Source: an uncultured Dorea sp. (GTDB lineage Bacteria; Bacillota; Clostridia; Lachnospirales; Lachnospiraceae). Taken from it: a stretch of DNA of 64,000 bases. Made by a program: the position numbers and the translations under genes. Position 1 is the stretch's first letter; each line of letters starts with the position of its first letter. The stretch spans positions 62,001 through 126,000 of the forward strand of contig CAJTVY010000002.1 in assembly GCA_910579925.1 (NCBI GenBank). The letters run 5' to 3'. The notes beneath the pieces are model-generated. The model was given only the letters and a program-made list of their open reading frames with translations, was not told where the DNA came from and searched no databases. Below, piece after piece: positions 17,622 to 26,456 of this stretch.

Positions 17622-18648
17622 TAATCACTTCTCCGGCCTCTTCCAGTCTGCGGATCACGCCAACAATTCTCTGTTGTGCCTCTTCCACATCTCTCAGACG
17701 CACATTAACTGTGATCTCAAGGTCGGACTGAATACTCTCCGCCATACGCGAAGATACGTTGGAGAAGATAAGTTCTTTGATATTCTCGTCGGATCCCTTG
17801 AGGGCGTATACAATATCCTTGACATCGCACTCGCGGATGAATCTCTGTATTGATCTGTTGTCCATAGACACAATATCTTCGAATACGAACATCTTCTTTC
17901 GAATAGTCTCTGCAAGTTCTTCGTCCGTCTTGCCCAATTCGTCGAAAATGTATTTCTCGTTGGATCTGTCCATATGGTTCATAACGTCCGCTATGTAATC
18001 AATACCGCCGATCGCCGTAACATCAGATGTAAGAATACTGTCAAACCTCTTCTTCAGAGAATCTTCCACCACCTTAATAGCCTCCGGAGACGCACTCTCC
18101 ATTCTGGCAATGGCCTCGACTACTTTAATACGCTTCTCCTTAGGGAGTTCGCTGATTACCATAGATGCCTGATCCGAGTCTGCATAAGAAAGAACCAGCG
18201 CAATCGTCTGCGGCCTCTCATGCTGCAGGAAAGAAATCAAATTCTTCACATTGCTCTTCCGTATAAAATCAAAGGGTCGTATCTGAAGAGACTTAGACAA
18301 TTTATCTAACAGCGATTGCGCCGTACTCTCTCCAAACGCTTTCTCAAGTACCGCCCGGGCATATTCCATGCCGCCGTCGGTCACAACCTTCTGCGTCAGA
18401 CACGTCTTATAGAACTCATCCAGAACAAGTTCCATCTCATCAGGACTTACATGCCCAAGCTTCGCCACCTCAATCGTCAGCCGCTCAATATCGCTCTCAC
18501 TCAGGTGCTTATAGATCTTCGATGCCTTGTCAGCTCCCAGGGAAACAACAACGGCGGCGGCTTTCTGTTCCGGCGTCAGTTTGCTTTCTCTAATTTCATT
18601 ACCTTCTTTATTTTCTTTGCCTTCTTTACTCTCTTTATTCTCCGCCAT
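17587..18648 (-). CDS. fliG: Flagellar motor switch protein FliG
   Basis: FliG, 353 residues, is the rotor torque protein. After a hydrophilic Lys/Glu/Asn leader come the armadillo-type repeats (LTPEQKAAAVVVSLGADKAS, HERPQTIALVLSYADSDQAS) and the C-terminal torque helix region (DNRSIQRFIRECDVKDIVYA, then LKGSDENIKELIFSNVS). The upstream in-frame ATG at 18663 is less likely because GGAGG stands 8 nt before the ATG at 18648. The gene overlaps the end of fliF by 14 nt, consistent with coupled synthesis of two directly interacting proteins. Confidence 0.95.
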   Translation of the reverse strand: MAENKESKEGKENKEGNEIRESKLTPEQKAAAVVVSLGADKASKIYKHLSESDIERLTIEVAKLGHVSPDEMELVLDEFYKTCLTQKVVTDGGMEYARAVLEKAFGESTAQSLLDKLSKSLQIRPFDFIRKSNVKNLISFLQHERPQTIALVLSYADSDQASMVISELPKEKRIKVVEAIARMESASPEAIKVVEDSLKKRFDSILTSDVTAIGGIDYIADVMNHMDRSNEKYIFDELGKTDEELAETIRKKMFVFEDIVSMDNRSIQRFIRECDVKDIVYALKGSDENIKELIFSNVSSRMAESIQSDLEITVNVRLRDVEEAQQRIVGVIRRLEEAGEVIIVKSGKDEIIA

Positions 18649-20224
18649 CACCAACGCCTCCATTCAGCCAGTTCTTCAGCAACTGAGCAGAAATCTCTGC
18701 ATTCTGTTCTGCGAATTCCCGTACATTCTTCTTAAGTTCCATACTTCTGTCATTCTGAAGCTGCAGAAGTTCTTCATTCATATCAAGCACTGCAGGAACT
18801 TCTTCCGTCTCTTCCTCTTCTTCTACAAGTTCCTCAAGTTCTTCCTCTTCCTGTCTCCGTCTTCTGATTACCAGAATAACAACGATTATGATCAACAGCA
18901 GCAGCAACGCAGCGCCTGCGATAATCGCCCACAGAGGAATGATCTCAAGGATTCCTCCAGACGACACTTCTTCAGAATCCTCATCACCGTCAATTCCGTC
19001 AAACGGCGCGCTCACAATTGCAATCTTCTCTTCCTGGGCATCCGCCGCAATACCTGCCGCATTCCCCACCAGAGAGCGGATCTGGTTCTCTCTCAGGCTC
19101 CCATATCCATTACCGTTAATCGCAACGGAAACCGTAAGGTCTTCCAGTTCTCCCGGATCAATCTGCCCCTCTTCCTTTAACTCGTTGACCAGATAATCCC
19201 GAACCGCACTCTCACTGTATGCATTCGTACCGTCAGCTTCTCCGTCCGTATTATACTCCGGCGTATCTGCATTCGTCTCTGCTCCCGCAACTCCTCCGGC
19301 GCCGTCTCCAACGCCGGCCTGTTCCTCATAAAGTTCCTCATGGCTGATAATTCCCGATTTATCCTCTGCGTCAATCTTATCCGGCGTGGTATATGTGGTC
19401 TGCTGACGGATCAGCCGTTCCATATTCAGCCGCGCATGCGCCGTAACACGTACGTTCTCCTGGCCGTAGATCGGGCCGAGAACCTTCATAACGCTTGCAG
19501 AAACCGAGTCCTCTACCACCCGCGCAAGTTCTTCTGTATCAGAACTCCTTGAAGAGTTCCCATTCGCATCAACAGAGACGTCATTTCCATTCCCATCAAT
19601 GACCGCAACATCTTCCAGTTCCATCTCCGGAATACTCTTTGCGACCAGACGCTGGATCGCAACCACCTGTTCTTCTGTCGGCGAACCGCCGTCCTGCATA
19701 ATGACCACGACAGAAGCCGTCGATGCTTTTTCATCGTCATTCAGCGCATACTTGCTCTTTTCTCCAAGTGCGATTGTAACTTTAGAGTCCTTCACCCCGT
19801 CAAACAGACGAATGGTGGAGCCGATACGATCCTGCAGTTCGTAGAGCTTATAGGTCTGCTTATCCGAATCTGTGGTCAGCATACTGGCATTATCCTTAAA
19901 CGTATCATATGTAAATCCACTCTTAGGATATCCCGCCTGCACAAGAGTTGCCTTCGTCTGATCTACGGTATCCTCCTTAACCATAATGGTCGATTCGCCG
20001 TTAAATTTATAATCTATGCCATCCTCTGTCAGCCTCTGCGCAATCTGCTGCATCTCTTCCTGCCCCAGGCCGGAAAACAATTCCGTATACGGCCGATTAT
20101 TCAGAACGATCGCAATTGCCACCGCGCCTCCAATCAGCAGTACCGCTCCCACAATGATCAGGATCTTGACCTTTCTGCTCAGATTGCCGACAAATTCTTT
20201 AAACTGCCCAAACTTTTCCTTCAT
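18635..20224 (-). CDS. fliF: Flagellar MS-ring protein FliF
   Basis: FliF, 529 residues, forms the MS ring in the membrane. There is one N-terminal membrane helix (about residues 18-42, ILIIVGAVLLIGGAVAIAIV) and one near the C terminus (LWAIIAGAALLLLLIIIVVI), with the secretin-like ring domains between (SGLGQEEMQQIAQRLTEDGI, TVDQTKATLVQAGYPKSGFT). The short cytoplasmic tail that binds FliG is acidic. It lies downstream of fliE after 90 nt. Confidence 0.96.
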   Translation of the reverse strand: MKEKFGQFKEFVGNLSRKVKILIIVGAVLLIGGAVAIAIVLNNRPYTELFSGLGQEEMQQIAQRLTEDGIDYKFNGESTIMVKEDTVDQTKATLVQAGYPKSGFTYDTFKDNASMLTTDSDKQTYKLYELQDRIGSTIRLFDGVKDSKVTIALGEKSKYALNDDEKASTASVVVIMQDGGSPTEEQVVAIQRLVAKSIPEMELEDVAVIDGNGNDVSVDANGNSSRSSDTEELARVVEDSVSASVMKVLGPIYGQENVRVTAHARLNMERLIRQQTTYTTPDKIDAEDKSGIISHEELYEEQAGVGDGAGGVAGAETNADTPEYNTDGEADGTNAYSESAVRDYLVNELKEEGQIDPGELEDLTVSVAINGNGYGSLRENQIRSLVGNAAGIAADAQEEKIAIVSAPFDGIDGDEDSEEVSSGGILEIIPLWAIIAGAALLLLLIIIVVILVIRRRRQEEEELEELVEEEEETEEVPAVLDMNEELLQLQNDRSMELKKNVREFAEQNAEISAQLLKNWLNGGVGDGGE

Positions 20225-20314
20225 TGTCCAAAACTCTCTTACTTTCCGATTCTATGTATCATCGTTATTTTTTACAGTAAAAAATATCCGTCTATACACC
20301 AGTACGTTTCCGCA

Positions 20315-20668
20315 CTATAGACTGATACGCATAATCTCATTATAAGCCTCTAACGCCTTGGTACGCATTGCCACCAGCATATCCACTGCAAGCTGGGCTT
20401 CTGATCCGGCAATCCCGACTGTATGCGGATCTTCAATCTGACCCGTCGCCAGCTGATACTGCCTTCTTGTAAGCGTGTCTTCCGTTGACCTCACATTATC
20501 AATCGCTTCCTCAAAGATCGACTTAAACGCCTCAACCCCTTCCTGACCTTTCACCTCGTCCGAGGCTACGACATTCTCTCTCCCGTTCACGGTCCTCAGT
20601 CCCGATATTCCCGAGACATCCATCATACTTTTAAACGGCTGCAACGGCGTAATAAACTTATCCTCCAT
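20315..20668 (-). CDS. fliE: Flagellar hook-basal body protein FliE
   Basis: FliE, 117 residues, joins the MS ring to the rod. The C-terminal half is typical: FKSIFEEAIDNVRSTEDTLT, then GIAGSEAQLAVDMLVAMRTK and ALEAYNEIMRI. It directly follows flgB; the flgC gene normally found between them is elsewhere (7085-7525). Confidence 0.92.
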   Translation of the reverse strand: MEDKFITPLQPFKSMMDVSGISGLRTVNGRENVVASDEVKGQEGVEAFKSIFEEAIDNVRSTEDTLTRRQYQLATGQIEDPHTVGIAGSEAQLAVDMLVAMRTKALEAYNEIMRISL

Positions 20669-20710
20669 ATTATACCAATCCTTTCTGAAATTACATATCT
20701 TCCCTTCTGA

Positions 20711-21085
20711 TTACTGTGCCTTAATCGCAGTCTGATAACGCTTGACATCGTTAGTTACAGACTGTAACAAATACTGGTAATGAAGCGTAGTCCTTGCCAT
20801 CTTAGTATTCTCAACATCCGCATTCACGTTGTTTTCATCCATTCTCCCAGAATTATCCCTGCTGTATACCAGACAGTCCGCCTCGTCAATCGCCTGACGG
20901 ATCGTCGCATTATTTTTTGTCTGGCTTGCCGCCAACAGACGCTTCCGGTAAATCTCCTCAAAACTCACGGACTGGCACTTATATCCGGGAGTATTCACAT
21001 TCGCAATATTCAAGTCTATGATCTCCTTCTGTTTCCACAAAAAATCCAGAGACTTGTGCGCCATTGAAATCGTATTTCCAAACAT
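20711..21085 (-). CDS. flgB: Flagellar proximal rod protein FlgB
   Basis: FlgB, 124 residues, first gene of the basal-body operon. The rod N-terminal motif is visible (KEIIDLNIANVNTPGYKCQS followed by VSFEE), with the C-terminal helix (MARTTLHYQYLLQSVTNDVK). An AAAGGAAG ribosome binding site precedes the start, and a SigA-like promoter lies about 75-100 nt upstream. Confidence 0.93.
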   Translation of the reverse strand: MFGNTISMAHKSLDFLWKQKEIIDLNIANVNTPGYKCQSVSFEEIYRKRLLAASQTKNNATIRQAIDEADCLVYSRDNSGRMDENNVNADVENTKMARTTLHYQYLLQSVTNDVKRYQTAIKAQ

Positions 21086-21159
21086 CGTATGTCACTTCCT
21101 TTTCAATTATTAATAACTCCTCCGACTTTCAGGTTGACAATCTGCAACCGCTCTTGTCT

Positions 21160-21188
21160 ATTATAGACTTTATTCTACAAAAAGTCTA
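21160..21188 (-). promoter_or_regulatory. SigA-like promoter of the flgB operon with a palindrome over the -10
   Basis: On the minus strand a TAGACT -35 element (21183-21188), a 17-nt spacer and a perfect TATAAT -10 (21160-21165) face flgB. The -10 lies inside the palindrome GTCTA-TTA-TAGAC (21156-21168), and further AGTCTA copies lie upstream at 21183 and near 21235, so a regulator could bind here. The promoter call rests on consensus match and spacing only. Confidence 0.65.
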
Positions 21189-21301
21189 CACTTTTCCTTA
21201 GTTTTTAACATTTATGTAACATGTAAATCCTACCAGTCTATACCTGCGCCGCATGTACAGACAAGACCGAAAAGTATGACCCGGCCATATGCAAAAACAT
21301 C

Positions 21302-22132
21302 CTATAAAAATATCCCCTGATTATTCACGTCAGAAAGAGAACTGGTAAGCTCATTCATCCGGCTCACCATCCTAAGCCTCATCATATCCACCAGATACTG
21401 GGCGTTCTCCTGCGACAGACTGTATGTACCGCTATTTGACGTATCATTCTCCGACCTTATCGTCTTTAATCCATTCAGAAAAGCATTCGCCCCGCTAATC
21501 CCTGTCTCAGCGTTCGCACTCTCTACCGTCTTACCGGTAGTCAGGTCGGAATTCATATAGCCCTTGATTCTCTGGATATAATTTCTCGTCTCTTTGAACG
21601 GCGGAACTCCCCCGTACTTAGCTACATTCCCGCTCCCCGCATTGTATGCGGCTAAAGCCAGATCTATGTTACCGTTATATTTCTCCAACTGCTGGGAAAT
21701 GTATTTTGCGCCGCCCATAATATTACTTCTTGCGTCGAAGGGATCCTCCACCCCCAGAGATCTCGCCGTTGCAGGCATCAACTGCATGACTCCCTGCGCT
21801 CCGGCCGGGGACACCGCATTAGCGTCAAAACCGGATTCCGCCTTTCCCATGGCCTTAAGCAGATTCAGCGGAACATTATACAGACTTGCCGCTTCCTCGA
21901 AGATCGCATCCATGCTCGTACTCCCGGTCTCTATAACGGCTGCTCTCTCCGTAACTGCAGAATTCCCCGCCGTATTCTGGCCAAGCATAATATTATATAT
22001 ATCCGCAAAACTCCTGCCCCCAGATGTCGTCTGCCCCGTATACGATGAATAATCGGACATCCCCTGAATCTGGTTCAGAACATTGCTCATATACTTGTAC
22101 CAATTCTCGTAAATCGTGTAATCCATTCCCAT
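21302..22132 (-). CDS. Lytic transglycosylase (SLT family), likely flagellum-associated
   Basis: A soluble-lytic-transglycosylase-type muramidase of about 276 residues. The catalytic glutamate is in MGKAESGFDANAV, followed by the family motifs SPAGAQGVMQLMPATARSLG and LALAAYNAGSGNV, then a short alpha-helical tail. No clear signal peptide is seen. It probably opens peptidoglycan for the rod, a job done by FlgJ in other bacteria; FlgJ is not seen here. It is transcribed toward flgB and ends about 110 nt before the flgB promoter. The start is uncertain: ATG codons at 22147, 22132 and 22126 are in frame, and GAGAGG favours 22132. Confidence 0.85.
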   Translation of the reverse strand: MGMDYTIYENWYKYMSNVLNQIQGMSDYSSYTGQTTSGGRSFADIYNIMLGQNTAGNSAVTERAAVIETGSTSMDAIFEEAASLYNVPLNLLKAMGKAESGFDANAVSPAGAQGVMQLMPATARSLGVEDPFDARSNIMGGAKYISQQLEKYNGNIDLALAAYNAGSGNVAKYGGVPPFKETRNYIQRIKGYMNSDLTTGKTVESANAETGISGANAFLNGLKTIRSENDTSNSGTYSLSQENAQYLVDMMRLRMVSRMNELTSSLSDVNNQGIFL

Positions 22133-22491
22133 AGCCTTCCTCTCCATATTTTAAAATTTCCCAGACGCAAATTCTTAAACCCCGTGGGTATACCTATGAT
22201 AATGCAAATCAGAATATACTAAAAACTATGTTATTATTTATACCACGTTTAGTCCCTCTTGAAAAGGTTTTTTTGCAATATAGGGACACTTTGTGCACAT
22301 TTCTATAATATTTTATAATTTGTTATAAAATTACTGTTATTGACAAAAATTTACCACAGATTATTACACGAAACTTTTAAACGTATATTTACTTTTTTAG
22401 CAAAACGTTATAAAATAAAAAGTGCATATTACTCGTCGTTTTTATATTTTTACTATTTACTACTATCATTATGTACTAGGAGGAATGAAAC
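22133..22491. other. A+T-rich divergent intergenic region between the transglycosylase and the chemoreceptor
   Basis: About 360 nt with no gene visible. It must hold promoters for two divergent genes. A candidate for the chemoreceptor is given separately. A TTGACA hexamer (about 22340-22345) has no good -10 at 16-18 nt. No sigma-28 consensus was seen on either strand. Confidence 0.6.
22291..22319 (+). promoter_or_regulatory. Possible SigA-like promoter of the chemoreceptor gene
   Basis: TTGTGC (22291-22296), a 17-nt spacer and TATAAT (22314-22319) face the chemoreceptor gene, leaving a leader of about 165 nt. The -35 is weak and the region is A+T rich, so chance matches are likely. Confidence 0.35.
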
Positions 22492-24351
22492 GTGTTTAGA
22501 AATTTTAAGGTGAGGAGCAAGCTGCTCCTTTCATTTGGAATCATGATGTTATTCTACATTGTCTCAATTATTGTAGCTAACATCGGACTCTCAAACGTTC
22601 TCACCGGATTAGAGAACTTCTATGAGCGTCCTTATCCGATGGTTCGGTATTCTCTGGAAGCCGAGGCGTCCACCTGCCAGAATCAGTTGAATATGTTCCG
22701 GGCCCTGACGACCGAAGACGAAGCCAAAAGCCAGGAACTTCTGTCTCAGGTAGAGGAACTTGCCGCGACGATGACCAGCGCCCTCGAAGAACTGACTGAA
22801 GTCTACGGCACCGACGATCCGCTGGTAGCAGCCGCTCTGGATGCCGCCACTAAGCTTAAGAAATCCCGCGAGGATGCACTGACATATCTGAACGCTCATC
22901 AAGGTCAGATGGCGCTCGGTGTTTTAAACGGAGAATATGCACAGGCCGGTATTGAATTCCAGGAAGCTATCGATGCCATTATCGAAAGAGCCGAGACAAA
23001 CGCCGACTTATTTTATGAAGAAGGCCATGATACCAAGAAAGCCGCTTCGCTCCTTTTGATTGCAGTTGCCTTTTTCAGCCTGCTTGTAATATGCATCCTT
23101 GCAATCCGGCTTACCAAGAGCCTTACCACACCAATCATAGAGATTGAAAATACTGTAAAAGAGATGGCGAAAGGTAATATGCACGCCACAGTTACATACG
23201 AATCTACAGATGAGTTAGGCGGACTGTCAGATAATCTTCGTTCCCTGCTTCATACATTGTCAAGCTATATTGAACATATCAGCCAGAGGCTTGGTTCCCT
23301 TGCCGACGGAGATCTGTCTGTGGAGATGGATATGGATTATCTTGGTGATTTCCAGTCTCTCAAGAGTTCATGCGGTAAGATCATTGAATCCTTGAATGAT
23401 GCCATGAGCCAGCTGCATCAGGCGTCCGACCAGGTTGCAGAAGGTTCCGAACAGGTATCAAGCGGCGCACAGGCGTTAAGTCAGGGAGCCACCGAACAGG
23501 CAAGTTCCGTGGAGGAGCTGGTTGCCACGCTTAATGAATTATCTGACAAAGTCAATAAGACGGCGCATAATGCGCGCGACGTTAACGATCTCATGGGCCT
23601 GACTGTAGGAGAAATCGACAACAGTAACAAGATGATGGAATCCATGATGACCGCTATGACAAGAATTAACGACTGTTCAAGCGAGATCGAGAAGATCATC
23701 AAGACCATCGAAGATATCGCATTCCAGACCAATATCCTTGCACTGAACGCTGCGGTTGAGGCTGCCCGCGCAGGAGAGGCCGGCAAGGGATTTGCCGTAG
23801 TTGCGGACGAAGTAAGAAGCCTTGCTTCCAAGAGTCAGGAGGCTGCAAAGGATACCACCGCATTAATCAGCAATTCTCTGACTGCTGTTTCAGAGGGTAA
23901 TCAGATTGCAGCGGATACACAGGAGTCTCTGCTGAAGGTTGTTTCAAGCGCACAGAAGATTTCAGAGAACATGGCTGCCATCACAGAGGCATCCGATATG
24001 CAGGCAGAAGGAATCCAGCAGGTTACGCTCGGTATCGACCAGATTTCTTCCGTTATCCAGACCAATTCCGCAACGGCCGAGGAGAGCGCTGCGGCAAGCG
24101 AGGAACTTTACAGCCAGTCCAGCCTCCTCAAGAGTCTGGTAGGACGTTTCCGTCTGAAGAAGATGGCAGGGCCTATGACGTCGGCTCCGACAAGAACTCC
24201 AGATCCAACGCCAGTTGTTCCGGATCCGATTCCTGCTCCGGTTTCTGCTCCGGTTTCTGCTCCGGTTTCCGATACTGTCATAGTACCGGGTCCGGCTCCA
24301 AAAGTTCCGGTAAGCAGTGGGGCTTTTGTAGATGATATGGCCAAATATTAA
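22492..24351 (+). CDS. Methyl-accepting chemotaxis protein (GTG start)
   Basis: A chemoreceptor of 619 residues. Order of parts: membrane helix 1 (about 10-33), an extracellular four-helix-bundle type sensor domain, membrane helix 2 (about 184-206, SLLLIAVAFFSLLVICILAI), HAMP domain (about 207-260), a second HAMP-like linker, and the signalling coiled coil with the conserved hairpin tip (EDIAFQTNILALNAAVEAAR, then AGEAGKGFAVVADEVRSLA). The C-terminal 60 residues are Pro/Val/Ala rich with an APVS repeat and lack a methyltransferase-binding pentapeptide. Start is GTG after AGGAGG. The ligand is unknown. Confidence 0.93.
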   Translation: MFRNFKVRSKLLLSFGIMMLFYIVSIIVANIGLSNVLTGLENFYERPYPMVRYSLEAEASTCQNQLNMFRALTTEDEAKSQELLSQVEELAATMTSALEELTEVYGTDDPLVAAALDAATKLKKSREDALTYLNAHQGQMALGVLNGEYAQAGIEFQEAIDAIIERAETNADLFYEEGHDTKKAASLLLIAVAFFSLLVICILAIRLTKSLTTPIIEIENTVKEMAKGNMHATVTYESTDELGGLSDNLRSLLHTLSSYIEHISQRLGSLADGDLSVEMDMDYLGDFQSLKSSCGKIIESLNDAMSQLHQASDQVAEGSEQVSSGAQALSQGATEQASSVEELVATLNELSDKVNKTAHNARDVNDLMGLTVGEIDNSNKMMESMMTAMTRINDCSSEIEKIIKTIEDIAFQTNILALNAAVEAARAGEAGKGFAVVADEVRSLASKSQEAAKDTTALISNSLTAVSEGNQIAADTQESLLKVVSSAQKISENMAAITEASDMQAEGIQQVTLGIDQISSVIQTNSATAEESAAASEELYSQSSLLKSLVGRFRLKKMAGPMTSAPTRTPDPTPVVPDPIPAPVSAPVSAPVSDTVIVPGPAPKVPVSSGAFVDDMAKY

Positions 24352-24370
24352 GATTATAGAGTAAGTCGAA

Positions 24371-24410
24371 TAAAAACAGGATTCCTTTTATAATAGGAAT
24401 CCTGTTTTTA
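24371..24410. terminator. Bidirectional terminator between chemoreceptor and glycosyltransferase B1
   Basis: A perfect 15-bp inverted repeat (arms TAAAAACAGGATTCC and GGAATCCTGTTTTTA, 10-nt loop) ends in T-runs on both strands and lies between two converging genes, ending both transcription units. Confidence 0.85.
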
Positions 24411-24419
24411 TTGCCTTTA

Positions 24420-26456
24420 CTAATTATTCTGGTCAGATGACCTAGCTTTCAAAATCTCCTGTTTCATCCGCAAGACCTCCAGATCTTCCGGCAATAGCGA
24501 CATCAACTGTCCAGCCACAACATATGCTTCTTCCCACTGACCGCCGTCTATTAATCCTCGAAGGACCTGCTTTACCTGCCCTCCCAATATGGCGAATTCT
24601 TCTGAAACTGCCTGCTGCGGTTTCGCCATCTCTTCCTCAAGATAACCCAGAAGCTGACCGACAGCGCGAGACATCTCTGGACAGAAGTGAACTACATCCT
24701 TCAAAATCGGAACGCTTTCTATAAATTTCCCCTCTCTGATAAATTCCAAAGCTTCCTTTATAGCCGCAGCAAACCGGTATCTGGACGGAAGTGCATAAGC
24801 CTCGGGATCAGCGAGCGCTTCGTCTCTATATAATGCCTCTGCGTCCGTGCAGACACTTGTACAATACTGCTCAAGCACCTCTTTTAATTCTGATGAATCT
24901 GGCAAACCCTGACGTAACAACTTCTCTAAAAAACATTGCTCAAGCTTTCTTGCATAAAAGGGACGTCCTGCCAATAAGGGCATAATATTTTGATAAAATT
25001 CTTCCACTTCCGCCCCTTCTTTGCGCTCTGCCACCATCCGGGCATATTCGTTCCAGGCTTCTGGAGACATCCGTCTTATCAGCGGTTCCAGGGAGAAGTG
25101 ATTGCGCACAGCAATTTCAATAAGTTCCCACTGAAATCCCATCGGACAATCACATACACATACTCCCCACAATTCTTCCAGCTTCGCTAAATCTTTCTGA
25201 CTTTCTGCAAAAAGAACTTTCTGAATGCGCACATATGCATTATCTGTTTCCAGACCTCCGTATTCTCTAAGGATTGCGTCTCTCTGCCCTTCATAAGACT
25301 TCTTCCATTCTTCCAGGCGCGGATAAAGGGATCTCACCTGTTCTTCATCCTCCCACGGAATCCAGGAAAGAATCTGTCTGGCCATCTGAAAGTCCCTAGT
25401 CTCTGCAGCAAAGAACAATCCGTCCACATACACCGGAACTTCCTCTTTCTTTACCTGTTCAAAGGTCATTCCTGCCGCGCTCTGCACTCTGGCTTTTTCT
25501 TGATGTTTCAGAAGATACGACAGCTTTTCATGATACAGGCGGACATATTTCAACCCTTTCCGGTGTTCTCCAATCCTTCGGCATACAGAAATAAGGGTTA
25601 CGCTCAGATAAAGTTCTCCCACCTCCAGAGTCCTGGGATGTTTAAGAATACTTTCTCCTTCTTTCAGCGCAAGTCTTAGATCTCCTGTATAGGAAATCAA
25701 AAGCGGAAGATTGGCCTGCAGCCAAAGTTCATAATTGTAGATCCGCTCTTCTCTCCTGGCCAACGCAAGACCTTTCCTACAGTATTCCACCGCCTGGTCG
25801 AATTCAAACACACTACGGTACTCCTGGGCAATCTGCATACAACACTGAGGCGAATTCGGATCTTTCTCATACATTTCCAGAAGAAGCGGAAGATTCCGGC
25901 TGGTTCTTGTATCTTTCTGATTCAGTTCTTCTTTACGGGCATAACCAAAATGGTGTACATACGCTCCAAGCCTCTTACACGGTTCTGGAAAAGGCGCCAG
26001 ATTCTCATGAATCGGGAAAACAAATTCCGTTTCCTTCGTCAGGCGGCACATTCTTCCCACATCTCCGTCAGAGAACCGATTTCCTTCCAGATCCAGATAA
26101 TTTCTCTGTACATAAAGCGCAGAACCATACTGTTTATATTCTCCGCTCTTAAAAAAACGGATAATCTCTCCGGCGTCTTCAAACCATTCGTCATCATCAA
26201 TATACAGGAACCATTCCCCTTTTGCCTTCCGAAGTCCCGCATTCCGGGCCTTCGAGAAATCATCACACCAGGTAAACGGAACAATAACCGACGTATACTG
26301 CCGCACCAGTTCCAGCGTCTCTTCATTTTTCCCGGTAAAAACAACAATCAATTCGCTGTCCAGTTCCTGAAGAAGAGGCTTCAGCGAAGCGAGACATTTC
26401 CCAAGGGTTTCCATCCGATCCGATACCAGCATAGAAATCGAAAGCTGAATTTTCAT
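24420..26456 (-). CDS. Flagellin-linked glycosyltransferase B1 (GT2 plus TPR-like helical region)
   Basis: A protein of 678 residues. The N-terminal GT2 domain (about 1-230) shows VVFTGKNEETLELVRQYTSV, the acceptor-side motif WCDDFSKARNAGLRKAKGEW and the metal-binding IDDDEWF. The remainder is helical with TPR-like repeats (SPQCCMQIAQEYRSVFEFDQ, AVEYCRKGLALARREER). The ATG at 26456 has an AAGGAGGAG ribosome binding site and overlaps the stop of the preceding gene as ATGA. It is a clear paralogue of the protein at 35066-37081 and more distantly of the A-type enzymes. Position downstream of flagellin 1 suggests glycosylation of that flagellin in the cytoplasm; this is inference. Confidence 0.85.
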   Translation of the reverse strand: MKIQLSISMLVSDRMETLGKCLASLKPLLQELDSELIVVFTGKNEETLELVRQYTSVIVPFTWCDDFSKARNAGLRKAKGEWFLYIDDDEWFEDAGEIIRFFKSGEYKQYGSALYVQRNYLDLEGNRFSDGDVGRMCRLTKETEFVFPIHENLAPFPEPCKRLGAYVHHFGYARKEELNQKDTRTSRNLPLLLEMYEKDPNSPQCCMQIAQEYRSVFEFDQAVEYCRKGLALARREERIYNYELWLQANLPLLISYTGDLRLALKEGESILKHPRTLEVGELYLSVTLISVCRRIGEHRKGLKYVRLYHEKLSYLLKHQEKARVQSAAGMTFEQVKKEEVPVYVDGLFFAAETRDFQMARQILSWIPWEDEEQVRSLYPRLEEWKKSYEGQRDAILREYGGLETDNAYVRIQKVLFAESQKDLAKLEELWGVCVCDCPMGFQWELIEIAVRNHFSLEPLIRRMSPEAWNEYARMVAERKEGAEVEEFYQNIMPLLAGRPFYARKLEQCFLEKLLRQGLPDSSELKEVLEQYCTSVCTDAEALYRDEALADPEAYALPSRYRFAAAIKEALEFIREGKFIESVPILKDVVHFCPEMSRAVGQLLGYLEEEMAKPQQAVSEEFAILGGQVKQVLRGLIDGGQWEEAYVVAGQLMSLLPEDLEVLRMKQEILKARSSDQNN

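Noticed and set aside
22340..22370. TTGACA as -35 of the chemoreceptor promoter
   Set aside because: No acceptable -10 element lies 16-18 nt downstream.
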